Below, piece after piece: positions 52,806-60,896 of a stretch of 64,000 nucleotides of DNA. Source of the stretch: Mucilaginibacter sp. SG564 (GTDB lineage: Bacteria > Bacteroidota > Bacteroidia > Sphingobacteriales > Sphingobacteriaceae); assembly GCF_013149275.1 (NCBI RefSeq), contig NZ_JABGNA010000007.1, positions 402,148 to 466,147 of the forward strand. The letters run 5' to 3'. Every line of letters starts with the position of its first letter. Position 1 is the first letter of the stretch. The notes under the pieces are model-generated. The model did not search any database. It was not told where the DNA came from and saw only the letters and a program-made list of their open reading frames with translations. A program made the translations under genes and the position numbers.

Positions 52806-53639
52806 TTAGGAATTGATAATGAGTTTCTGCGGATCAAAAAAATGATTCAGCGGACCGTTGCCTCTGCCCACGCGCGCATCTTTCCCATTCAGTATAGCCT
52901 GGTGAACATACTCTTGCGCCAATGCTACCGCATCCGACAGTGAACTTCCCCGGGCGATATAGCTGACTATAGCCGATGACAGGGTGCACCCGGTTCCACG
53001 GGTGTTTGGCGTATCTATTTTTTCAAAACTGAATTCTTGTATCTGGCCATCGCCGGTAAAATATAAGGAGGTTAATTTTATAGCATTTAGATGACCTCCC
53101 TTGAGCAATACCGACCGGGCTCCGAGCTCGATGATCTTTTTACCGGCTGCCTGCATATCATCTACAGTGTGTATGGATACCCCGGTCAAAACAGCGGCCT
53201 CATCCAGATTCGGGGTTATAACGGCAGCCAGCGGAAACAGTTTTTTAACGATGACGGCTATGGTGCTATCCTCCAGGAGCCGGTGCCCGCTGGTGGATAC
53301 CATCACCGGGTCAAACACTACCGGCACTTTTGGATATCGCTGCAACGTATTTACAATGGAGTGTACAATAGCCGTAGTATGTACCATCCCTATTTTGATA
53401 GCATCCGGGAAAACATCATCCAATACGGCACGCAACTGCGCCTCTACTACATCAGCAGGAATAGGATAAACAGATTGCACCCCACGGGTATTTTGTACCG
53501 GCAGCGCGGTAAGCACCGAAGTAGCGTAGCAACCCAATGCCGAAATAGTTTTGATATCGCCCTGGATACCCGCGCCGCCAACGCCATCAAACCCGGCTAT
53601 GGTTAATACGGATGGATAACTATGTGTTTTTTTATTCAT
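52806..53639 (-). CDS. thiD: Hydroxymethylpyrimidine/phosphomethylpyrimidine kinase
   Basis: The 277-residue ribokinase-fold protein has VLTIAGFDGVGGAGIQGDIKT (substrate side), VVFDPVMVSTSGHRLL, ITPNLDEAAVLTG, LLKGGH and the catalytic-Asp anion hole DTPNTRGTGCTLSSAI. It phosphorylates HMP twice for thiamine synthesis. It starts 71 bases after a TPP riboswitch and is the only thiamine gene in the window, so it may serve salvage. Confidence 0.96.
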   Translation of the reverse strand: MNKKTHSYPSVLTIAGFDGVGGAGIQGDIKTISALGCYATSVLTALPVQNTRGVQSVYPIPADVVEAQLRAVLDDVFPDAIKIGMVHTTAIVHSIVNTLQRYPKVPVVFDPVMVSTSGHRLLEDSTIAVIVKKLFPLAAVITPNLDEAAVLTGVSIHTVDDMQAAGKKIIELGARSVLLKGGHLNAIKLTSLYFTGDGQIQEFSFEKIDTPNTRGTGCTLSSAIVSYIARGSSLSDAVALAQEYVHQAILNGKDARVGRGNGPLNHFFDPQKLIINS

Positions 53640-53710
53640 GATTTATGCTTTTCATAAAAACAGGGCTTACAGGGCTCGGGACTGAGCAAACGGGCAGAAA
53701 TAGTTCCCGA

Positions 53711-53784
53711 CTTTTCCCTACGCCGGTATCAGCCGGATCAGGTTCAAAGGGTTTGTCTCAATTCTGTACAGAATACCCCTAAAG
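53711..53784 (-). ncRNA. TPP riboswitch (THI element) upstream of thiD
   Basis: On the minus strand the THI-box runs CTTTAGGGGTATTC, then TTGAGACAAACCCTTTGAACCTGATC, then GCTGATACCGGCGTAGGGAAAAG. These match the conserved J2-1, pyrimidine-sensor and pyrophosphate-sensor helices. It should lower thiD expression when thiamine pyrophosphate is plentiful; no clear terminator was seen before the start codon. Confidence 0.93.
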
Positions 53785-53799
53785 CCATAGCAAATGTAG

Positions 53800-54199
53800 T
53801 TTTTCTTGTTCATTTATGCCGGTATATCATGATCAGATATATTATAGAAAAACATATCGAAATAAAAATATTAACTTGTACAATAAAAATTTTAAAACCT
53901 TGTAGGCAATTCCTGATTATTGCTTGTCTATATCACTGTAAACCAATTAAATCATCACGCATATAAAACCTACCTATATGCCTGCTACAATATTGAAAAA
54001 CAAAAATGATATCATATTTATGAGATATTTAACTACGCGTATCATATTGCTAAATCGTTTAACACCGACTCATCCCCTATTAACTTATTCCCATTAATTT
54101 TTGCCGTTACCTATAAAAATAGCAGATGCCTATGGATAAAACACCGCTTTTGAACTTACAACCTATTAAAAATTTATAAAACCAATTTAACAACCGACC
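53800..54199. other. AT-rich gap with possible promoter of the GH18 cluster
   Basis: About 400 bases between the riboswitch and the first GH18 gene. No gene is seen. An ATGATATCAT palindrome near 54007 is the only notable element. Confidence 0.4.
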
Positions 54200-55147
54200 A
54201 TGAGAAAAACATCTAATTCAATTACCAAAGCATCTGTTGCTTTATTAGGCCTTTCGCTGCTATTTACAGCGGCCTGTAAAAAAGATCTGTCGCCCACCCC
54301 GAAAACCGATAATGACGCATCAAAATTAAGCACCAACGCTATTGGCGTTAGCGGTCCTAAAGGCGTTTGCTACGTAGAGGTGAACAGCAATGATATTTTG
54401 AATGTGGGCAAGTATACCTTATCAACCGGGCAGCCGCTTTTTGATATCGGTATTATTTTCGCAGCCAATATCAATTATAACACCAGCACCCAGAAAGCCG
54501 AGCTATTTTTTAACCCGCAGGTAACTACTGTATTAAATAATAAAGCCACCAAGATACAGCCCTTACAGGCTAAAGGCATTAAGGTATTGCTATCTATTTT
54601 GGGTAATCACCAGGGCGCGGGTATTAGTAATTTCCCCAACCAGGCAGCCGCCCAGGCATTTGCCCAATTGCTGGCCAACGCGGTAAACACCTACGGGCTA
54701 GACGGTATTGACTTTGACGATGAATATGCCGATTACGGCACCAACGGTACCGGGCAACCTAACTCCAGCTCATTTGTGTACCTGGTAACCGCCTTACGAC
54801 AGCTGATGCCCAACAAGATCATCTCTTTTTACTTTTATGGCCCGGCAGCATCGCGTTTAAGCTTTAATGGCGTAACCGTAGGTTCAAAAGTTGATTATAG
54901 CTGGAATGCTATTTATGGTTCTTATTCGGTACCCAATGTTCCGGGATTAGCTAAAAGTAATTTGGGCCCTGCTGCTATTGATATCCAAAGCACCAGCTCG
55001 TCGACCGCGGCTTCGCTGGCTACGCAAACCGTTAATAATAGCTATGGTATATACCTGTATTATAACCTGCCCAATACAGATGTGCATACTTACCTGAGCA
55101 GTGTGTCAAACGCGCTGTATGGTAAGGCTACCGTGAAACTACCTTAA
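54200..55147 (+). CDS. Endo-beta-N-acetylglucosaminidase lipoprotein 1, Endo H-like (GH18)
   Basis: The 315-residue protein has a lipoprotein signal ending LLFTAAC (Cys26) followed by KKD. The GH18 barrel is close to Streptomyces Endo H: YGLDGIDFDDEYADYG carries Asp168, Asp171, Asp173 and catalytic Glu175, and NSSSFVYLVTALRQLMPNKIISFY and SYGIYLYYNL also match. Endo H cleaves between the two core GlcNAc residues of high-mannose N-glycans. It is the first of five; the second starts 31 bases later and is a close paralogue. Confidence 0.93.
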   Translation: MRKTSNSITKASVALLGLSLLFTAACKKDLSPTPKTDNDASKLSTNAIGVSGPKGVCYVEVNSNDILNVGKYTLSTGQPLFDIGIIFAANINYNTSTQKAELFFNPQVTTVLNNKATKIQPLQAKGIKVLLSILGNHQGAGISNFPNQAAAQAFAQLLANAVNTYGLDGIDFDDEYADYGTNGTGQPNSSSFVYLVTALRQLMPNKIISFYFYGPAASRLSFNGVTVGSKVDYSWNAIYGSYSVPNVPGLAKSNLGPAAIDIQSTSSSTAASLATQTVNNSYGIYLYYNLPNTDVHTYLSSVSNALYGKATVKLP

Positions 55148-55178
55148 CATCTACCCTAAAAAAACAATAGTAACCGAC

Positions 55179-56411
55179 ATGAAAACATCTATCAATTTAT
55201 CCTTTAACAGGATAGCTGTGGCCTCATTGGGCTTCGTGCTACTGTTTACGGCAGCTTGTAAAAAAGATCTGTCGCCCGCTGCAAAAACAAACAATGCCCC
55301 CTCAAAACTGGGCACCAACGCTATTGGTGTTAGTGGCCCCAAAGGCGTTTGTTATGTAGAGGTGAACAATAACGACATCCTGAATGTGGGCAATTACAAG
55401 CTATCAACCGGGGAGCAGCTTTTTGATATCGGCATCATATTCGCCGCCAATATCAATTACAATACCAGTACCCAAAAAGCCGAGCTGTTTTTTAATCCGC
55501 AGGTAACCGCCGTATTGAACAACGCGGCCACCAAAATCCAGCCATTACAGGCCAAGGGTATCAAGGTGATGCTATCCATCCTGGGTAATCACCAGGGCGC
55601 GGGGATCTCCAACTTCCCGAGCCAGCAGGCCGCGCAGGATTTTGCCCAGTTACTGGCCAACGCGGTAAACACCTACGGGTTGGACGGTATCGACTTTGAT
55701 GACGAATATGCCGACTACGGCACCAACAACACCGGGCAACCCAACTCCAGCTCGTTTGTTTACCTGGTAACAGCCCTACGCCAGTTGCTGCCTACCAAAC
55801 TGATCTCTTTCTATTTTATCGGTCCGGCGGCATCCAACTTAAGCTATAATGGGGTAACCGTAGGTTCAAAGATCGACTATAGCTGGCAAGCCTATTATGG
55901 CAGCTATGGCGCTCCCAACGTACCGGGATTAGCTAAAAGCAACCTGGGTCCCGCTGCTATTGATATCCAGAGCACCAGTTCGTCAACCGCAGCCTCATTG
56001 GCTACACAAACTGTAAATGATGGCTATGGCATTTACCTTTATTATAATTTGCCCAACACCGATGTGCATACTTACCTGAGCAGTGTTTCCAACGCGCTGT
56101 ATGGCAAAGCAACGGTATATGGCAGCAGCACCACGCCAACTACTGGTGTTACTTTTTACCAGGATATCAATTATGCAGGCACGGCTACCAGCACCATTGC
56201 CAAGGGGAATTACACCCTATCGCAGTTACAGGCGCTGGGCTTTGTGAACGATTGGGCATCGTCGGTAAAAATACCTTCGGGATGGACGGTGACCATGTAC
56301 GGTGATGATAACTTTACCGGTACCTCCTGGACGTTAACTTCCAACACAACCAATTTCACCACCCTGTCGCCCAACGCGAACGATGTGGTATCATCTGTTA
56401 AAATTCAATAA
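55179..56411 (+). CDS. Endo H-like GH18 lipoprotein 2 with beta/gamma-crystallin module
   Basis: The first 315 residues nearly repeat the previous gene (lipobox LLFTAAC, Cys27; catalytic Glu176 in DGIDFDDEY). An additional 88 residues form a beta/gamma-crystallin domain with two calcium-type motifs, NDWASS and NDVVSS (pattern N/D-N/D-x-x-S/T-S). The pair clearly arose by tandem duplication, with the module gained or lost in one copy. The module may bind calcium and stabilise the enzyme or hold it to a surface. Confidence 0.93.
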   Translation: MKTSINLSFNRIAVASLGFVLLFTAACKKDLSPAAKTNNAPSKLGTNAIGVSGPKGVCYVEVNNNDILNVGNYKLSTGEQLFDIGIIFAANINYNTSTQKAELFFNPQVTAVLNNAATKIQPLQAKGIKVMLSILGNHQGAGISNFPSQQAAQDFAQLLANAVNTYGLDGIDFDDEYADYGTNNTGQPNSSSFVYLVTALRQLLPTKLISFYFIGPAASNLSYNGVTVGSKIDYSWQAYYGSYGAPNVPGLAKSNLGPAAIDIQSTSSSTAASLATQTVNDGYGIYLYYNLPNTDVHTYLSSVSNALYGKATVYGSSTTPTTGVTFYQDINYAGTATSTIAKGNYTLSQLQALGFVNDWASSVKIPSGWTVTMYGDDNFTGTSWTLTSNTTNFTTLSPNANDVVSSVKIQ

Positions 56412-56420
56412 TTAAAAAAT

Positions 56421-56516
56421 GAGAATCAGGAGTTAAGAGTCAGGAATCAAGACTGGAACAAAACCTTCCGGGAATTTGCCAAAGCTCTTGATTCCTCGTT
56501 CTTGGTTCTTGATTCT
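56421..56516. repeat. Word repeat with hairpin between GH18 genes 2 and 3
   Basis: AGGAATCAAGACTGG is answered by AGCTCTTGATTCCT and further TCTTGGTTCTTGATTC. The same word family occurs at 24166, 59535 and 62634. Confidence 0.6.
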
Positions 56517-56546
56517 ATCAACGCTCTCTTAACCAAAAAAACAATT

Positions 56547-57878
56547 ATGAAAAAAAACGCTTTTTTAACAAGGCTTGGATTGCCTATGCTTTGTCTGTTC
56601 GCTCTTGCTGTTACTTCATCCTGCAAAAAGGATAATGGAAACTCCGCCGAAAAACTACAAACACTTGGCGCATCCACAAATAATTTAAAAACCCAGGCGG
56701 TAACTTCCAATGCCGACCTGATCGCTTATAAAAACAGCGTGCATAAAATATTTGTAGGCTTTTTGGTGGGTGATGGCGCCGACGCGGCTGCCAGTTTCAA
56801 TCCGGCCAATGCGCCCGACAGTACCGATTTCCTGGAGTTTTTTGCCGGGAATGATGCCACACGGTCGCACTGGCGCGCTGCACAGGCCAAAGGAACCCGG
56901 ATTGTGGTATGCCACTTTTTGGGCGACGCCTATTTTGATGGATCTTCCAAAGATCCGGCTACGCCAACTTCAACCAAAACCGTTGCCACTGCAACCAGTA
57001 CTTATGACCATTGGTCGCAGGCCATGTATAACCAGCACATTGTAGCCGACTCTTTAGACGGCATAGACCTGGATATAGAATCTGGTACTATCGACAACAA
57101 AAATGTAACCAGCAGCAGTTACCCGAATTTATTAACCTCCGTTGCCAAATGGTTCGGACCAAATTCTACTTCGGCAGTTACCAAAAGTATGGGTAAAAAA
57201 CCGGTGTTCTTTTATGACACCGATGGATCCCTGGATAACAACAGTTTAACCGGCACCAAAAGCAATTATGACTATATATTATTCCAATCCTATACTACCG
57301 GAAGCCATTTCTGGAGCAGCAGTTCCTTCCCGCTATCCTCAATAGCCTCTACTTATGGAGCGGATAAAACTATTTTGCTGGTTAACGGCGATAGCTTTAA
57401 ACATGCCGATGGCAGTGAAGACCAATCAGGCGGCGATGCTCAGGCAACGTCAGATCTATACAATTATGCCACCAATTGGGCCAAAGCCAACAAGGTTGCC
57501 GGCGTTGGAGCATATCGTATGAGCCGCGATTACAACCATACTCCTCCATTTATTGTTTCCAGGAACGCTATCCAATTGATGAATGGCAGCGGTGGTACTA
57601 CGCCAACTACGGGTGTAACTTTTTATCAGAACACCAATTACGGCGGTACAGCTACCAGTCTGATCCAGAAAGGTACTTATACCCTGGCGCAATTACAGGC
57701 CAAAGGCTTTGTAGATAACTGGGCATCATCGGTAAAAGTACCCTCAGGATGGACGGTGATCATGTATACCAACGATAACTTTGGCGGCACCTCATGGACA
57801 CGTACAGCCAACACACCCGATTTTACCACCTTATCGCCAAATGCCAATGATAAAGTGACCTCGGTTAAAATTCAATGA
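56547..57878 (+). CDS. GH18 endo-beta-N-acetylglucosaminidase lipoprotein 3 with beta/gamma-crystallin module
   Basis: ATG at 56547 starts a lipoprotein signal (AVTSSC, Cys26); the frame from 56502 is in the repeat. The 443-residue enzyme resembles Endo F-type GH18: Asp171, Asp174, Asp176 and catalytic Glu178 in SLDGIDLDIESG, then FFYDTDGSLD and DYILFQSY. A C-terminal crystallin module carries DNWASS and NDKVTS. Similarity to the Endo H-like pair is only at motif level, so it may prefer another N-glycan type. Confidence 0.9.
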   Translation: MKKNAFLTRLGLPMLCLFALAVTSSCKKDNGNSAEKLQTLGASTNNLKTQAVTSNADLIAYKNSVHKIFVGFLVGDGADAAASFNPANAPDSTDFLEFFAGNDATRSHWRAAQAKGTRIVVCHFLGDAYFDGSSKDPATPTSTKTVATATSTYDHWSQAMYNQHIVADSLDGIDLDIESGTIDNKNVTSSSYPNLLTSVAKWFGPNSTSAVTKSMGKKPVFFYDTDGSLDNNSLTGTKSNYDYILFQSYTTGSHFWSSSSFPLSSIASTYGADKTILLVNGDSFKHADGSEDQSGGDAQATSDLYNYATNWAKANKVAGVGAYRMSRDYNHTPPFIVSRNAIQLMNGSGGTTPTTGVTFYQNTNYGGTATSLIQKGTYTLAQLQAKGFVDNWASSVKVPSGWTVIMYTNDNFGGTSWTRTANTPDFTTLSPNANDKVTSVKIQ

Positions 57879-58138
57879 TCTGAACTCTTTTTTAAGAATT
57901 AGGATCTACAAAATAAATAATTAACACAAAGAAGGAGTCTCACCCTTCTTTGTGTTAAAATTCAATGATCTGAACTCCTCTTTGGGAGTAACGATCTGTG
58001 AAATAAATAATTAGCCAAAAGAAGGAGTCTCACCCTTCTTTCGGCTAAAATTCAATGATCTGAACTCCTCTTTGGGAGTAACGATCTACGAAATAAATAA
58101 TGGCCAAAGAAGGAGTCTCACCCTTTTTTGGCTAATTA
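57866..58138 (+). repeat. Three tandem 90-bp units, each with a terminator-like hairpin
   Basis: TTCAATGATCTGAACTC begins at 57871, 57961 and 58051, an exact 90-base period. Each unit ends in a hairpin with loop AGTCTCAC. Stems are at 57921-57958 (15 bp perfect), 58011-58048 (14 of 15) and about 58099-58133. The first unit starts inside the stop region of GH18 gene 3. Two stem positions changed on both arms between units 1 and 2. Confidence 0.8.
57921..57958 (+). terminator. First of three terminator hairpins after GH18 gene 3
   Basis: TTAACACAAAGAAGG and CCTTCTTTGTGTTAA pair perfectly. An AAAATT tract rather than a T-run follows, so termination efficiency is uncertain. Confidence 0.55.
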
Positions 58139-58225
58139 TTCTCTTGGAAAAAGTTGCTATACAACCTTCCTGTTAATATTTATGAATCAATTTTATTAAA
58201 CATAAACCCTTTAAAATCCCTCATT

Positions 58226-59530
58226 ATGAAAAAAAACCTCTTTTCTTTCAAAGCCGGTCTTTTGTTGATCAGCCTCTCTGCGTTGCTTGCAACCCAAGCC
58301 TGTAAGAAGGACCATGGCAGCGCTGCTTCTAAACTGCAAACCGAAGGTTCATCTAAAAACAGCTTGACAACGCTATCTGCAGCTTCAGACAGCGCTTTGG
58401 TTGCCTACAAGAAAACCAAGCACGAAATTACCGCTGGTTTCTACCGTGTACAGGGCCCTTGTTATGGGGCCGGCGTAAATGGCTCCAACTTTTCGTTGGT
58501 GCCGGATAGCCTGGATATACTCATTCTTTTTTGTTTCGACAAAACCTCGCCTATTGCCTCCAGCGTACCGGCATGGGTAAGCGCCTTACATGCCAAAGGC
58601 ACTAAAGTGATCATCACCGGTAACCTCAACATTCCTTCGGGCGTACCGCATAACACCGCGGGGTACCAGACAACCGCCAAAATGATCATGGATAGCGTGG
58701 TTAACAAATACGGTTTGGATGGCTATGATATTGATGTGGAAAGCAATCCGTCGGGTACAACCCTAACCGATATGACTGGCGTTTACACTGCGCTTTCCGC
58801 TTACCTGGGTCCAAAATCAGGCACCGGGAAACTATTGACCTTTGATACCAATCAAACCGGCACCAACAGCCTTTTCCGGAATGTGTATACCATGATCGAT
58901 TATGTATGGCTGCAGGCTTATGGTCGTGGGTCTTCTACTTTGCAAAGTACCTGGAACACTTTTTCTTCTTATATCACCTCGGATAAATTTGTACCCGGAT
59001 TTTCATTCTACGAAGAAAACGGCTATCCAAGCAATTACTGGGATGATGTTACTTACCCGGAAAACGGAACAGGCCGCGCTTATGATTATGCCCGCTGGGA
59101 GCCAACCTCAGGCAAAAAAGGCGGCGTATTTGGTTATGCCATTGACCGCGATGCACCGCTTACCTCTCTGCACGATAACACTCTTCGTGTTCCGGATTAC
59201 AAGGTAACTAAGGACCTGATCAAGATCATGAACCCAACCAGCGGCGGTGGCGGTACTACAACAGGGGTGGTTTTTTATCAAAACTCCAACTATGCCGGTA
59301 CAGCTACCCAAAAAATAGCTAAAGGCAATTATACCCTGGCGCAATTACAAGCCAAGGGTTTTGTGAACGATTGGGCATCATCGGTGCAGATACCTTCGGG
59401 CTGGACAGTGATCATGTATTCTAATGACAATTTTGGCGGCACATCATGGACATTAACTGCCAATAACAGTTGGTTTGGCGCGTTGTCGCCAAGTGCCAAT
59501 GATGTAGTGTCATCGATTAAGATCCAATAA
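58226..59530 (+). CDS. GH18 endo-beta-N-acetylglucosaminidase lipoprotein 4 with beta/gamma-crystallin module
   Basis: ATG at 58226 starts the lipoprotein signal (LATQAC, Cys26). The 434-residue enzyme has Asp165, Asp168, Asp170 and catalytic Glu172 in GLDGYDIDVESNPSG, then YVWLQAYGRG and GFSFYEENGYPSNYW. A Gly-rich hinge (GGGGTTTG) leads to a crystallin module with NDWASS and NDVVSS. It resembles Endo F2/F3-like surface enzymes of Bacteroidetes, inferred from motif spacing and neighbours. Confidence 0.88.
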   Translation: MKKNLFSFKAGLLLISLSALLATQACKKDHGSAASKLQTEGSSKNSLTTLSAASDSALVAYKKTKHEITAGFYRVQGPCYGAGVNGSNFSLVPDSLDILILFCFDKTSPIASSVPAWVSALHAKGTKVIITGNLNIPSGVPHNTAGYQTTAKMIMDSVVNKYGLDGYDIDVESNPSGTTLTDMTGVYTALSAYLGPKSGTGKLLTFDTNQTGTNSLFRNVYTMIDYVWLQAYGRGSSTLQSTWNTFSSYITSDKFVPGFSFYEENGYPSNYWDDVTYPENGTGRAYDYARWEPTSGKKGGVFGYAIDRDAPLTSLHDNTLRVPDYKVTKDLIKIMNPTSGGGGTTTGVVFYQNSNYAGTATQKIAKGNYTLAQLQAKGFVNDWASSVQIPSGWTVIMYSNDNFGGTSWTLTANNSWFGALSPSANDVVSSIKIQ

Positions 59531-59534
59531 CATT

Positions 59535-59628
59535 AAGAGAGTCAGGAGACAAGAATCAGGACATAAAGGAAAACCTCTGGACATTTTCCTAAATCCTGAT
59601 TCTTGACTCTTGGGTCTTGATTCCTACT
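59535..59628. repeat. Word repeat with hairpin between GH18 genes 4 and 5
   Basis: GAGTCAGGAGACAAGAATCAGGA is answered by TCCTGATTCTTGACTC. It is a variant of the repeat at 56421. Confidence 0.6.
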
Positions 59629-59664
59629 ATACCTTTCAACTATTTATCCACCTATCAAAAATCT

Positions 59665-60639
59665 ATGAAAATGAATTCATTAAAAAAATCAAACAAGGTT
59701 TGCCATACCAGTATGGTAATTGCAGGCTTATCCCTGCTATTTTTAGCCGGTTGTAAAAAGTCGGAGCAGGTATCCCCAACAGGCGAAAACGCACAGTCTG
59801 CTACAGCGCGTGCTGTTACTACAACATCTGTTACCGCCGGCCCTCCTTACAAAGTGGCTTATTATGCCTTTGATAATGGCAGCGTTTCGCTGCTGCAGTG
59901 CACCCAAAGTGCCAATGTGATGGTATTGTTTGAAGGTACACCATGGCAAATTGTCGATTCTACGCATTACGATCCCAACCACAATGGTATTATGCTGAGC
60001 AACCAGTACAAATCATACAAAGCTATTATGGCCGATGTACGAACATTACAGGCCAGGGGTGTAAAGGTGCTGATGAATATTGACGATGCGGCTTCATGGA
60101 GCACAACAACACCTTTTACCAATAGCGCCGGTACTAAATTAACCTATACCCAATTTGCCACTTTTGTTAAACAAATTGTAATTGACTCCTTGCACCTGGA
60201 TGGTATTGCTTTGGATATTGAACACGGGGCAACGGTAAATACAAATTATAACAACATGCTAAAGGCACTGGGAGGATACTTTGGACCAAAATCATCCAAC
60301 ACCAGCACCATTTACACCGCGGCCATATACAGCGGCGCGCCGGAAGGTGATGCCATAGGCAAAAAAGCAAGCATGGCAGCCTACTTTAATTTTGTGGAGG
60401 ATATGGGATATTTCTCTGATAATACTTCAAGATTTAACCAATACGCCAAGTACATAGGCAATGCCAAAACCATGATCGGTGTATCATCTCAATATAACAG
60501 CCTGGCCAATGCCGAAGCAGCCGCAGCCTGGCAGCCCCCTACCGGCGACCTTAAAGCCGGTATTATGGTTTATGCCGCGAATGGCGCGGGGCAGGCTTAT
60601 ACCGATTCTGTTTTTGCGCACTTGAGTGTTAAACGGTAA
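59665..60639 (+). CDS. GH18 family lipoprotein 5, altered catalytic motif
   Basis: ATG at 59665 (or 59671) starts the lipoprotein signal ending LLFLAGC (Cys30). The 324-residue protein keeps the GH18 frame. The motif reads HLDGIALDIEHG: Asp179, Ala182, Asp184 and Glu186. The middle Asp is replaced by Ala while the catalytic acid Glu and its neighbouring Asp remain. It lacks the crystallin module. It may be weakened, altered in specificity, or a carbohydrate-binding relic. Confidence 0.82.
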   Translation: MKMNSLKKSNKVCHTSMVIAGLSLLFLAGCKKSEQVSPTGENAQSATARAVTTTSVTAGPPYKVAYYAFDNGSVSLLQCTQSANVMVLFEGTPWQIVDSTHYDPNHNGIMLSNQYKSYKAIMADVRTLQARGVKVLMNIDDAASWSTTTPFTNSAGTKLTYTQFATFVKQIVIDSLHLDGIALDIEHGATVNTNYNNMLKALGGYFGPKSSNTSTIYTAAIYSGAPEGDAIGKKASMAAYFNFVEDMGYFSDNTSRFNQYAKYIGNAKTMIGVSSQYNSLANAEAAAAWQPPTGDLKAGIMVYAANGAGQAYTDSVFAHLSVKR

Positions 60640-60687
60640 TGATGAAGTGAGCTCTTGTTGAAATTCAATAGCCTCTTTTAACCCATT

Positions 60688-60816
60688 GCGTCATTGCGAG
60701 CGCAGTGTGGCAATCCCTAACTATACAGAGCCGCTCTACAAATCGGGGATTGCCACGCTGCGCTCGCAATTACGCGTTTTTTTTATTCCGTTTCATACTT
60801 CGCAATGACGCGTTTT
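60688..60816. repeat. Family B palindromic repeat and a trailing half copy
   Basis: GCGTCATTGCGAGCGCAGTGTGGCAATCCC and GGGGATTGCCACGCTGCGCTCGCAAT form arms at 60688-60776. A fragment CGCAATGACGCG at about 60800 repeats the end. Confidence 0.8.
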
Positions 60817-60842
60817 TTAGCATAATAACTTAGGCCTTAAAT

Positions 60843-60877
60843 AAAAAAGCCTCCTGATATGATCAGGAGGCTTTTTT
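60843..60877. terminator. Bidirectional terminator between GH18 gene 5 and pgk
   Basis: AAAAAAGCCTCCTGAT and ATCAGGAGGCTTTTTT pair fully. It closes pgk on the minus strand and can also end the GH18 transcript. Confidence 0.9.
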
Positions 60878-60896
60878 ATTTATAGGAGATATGCTC

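Noticed and set aside
57866..58138. Possible CRISPR array (three regular repeats)
   Set aside because: The 90-bp units are contiguous, with no unique spacers, and are hairpins copied from a gene end. No cas gene is in the window.
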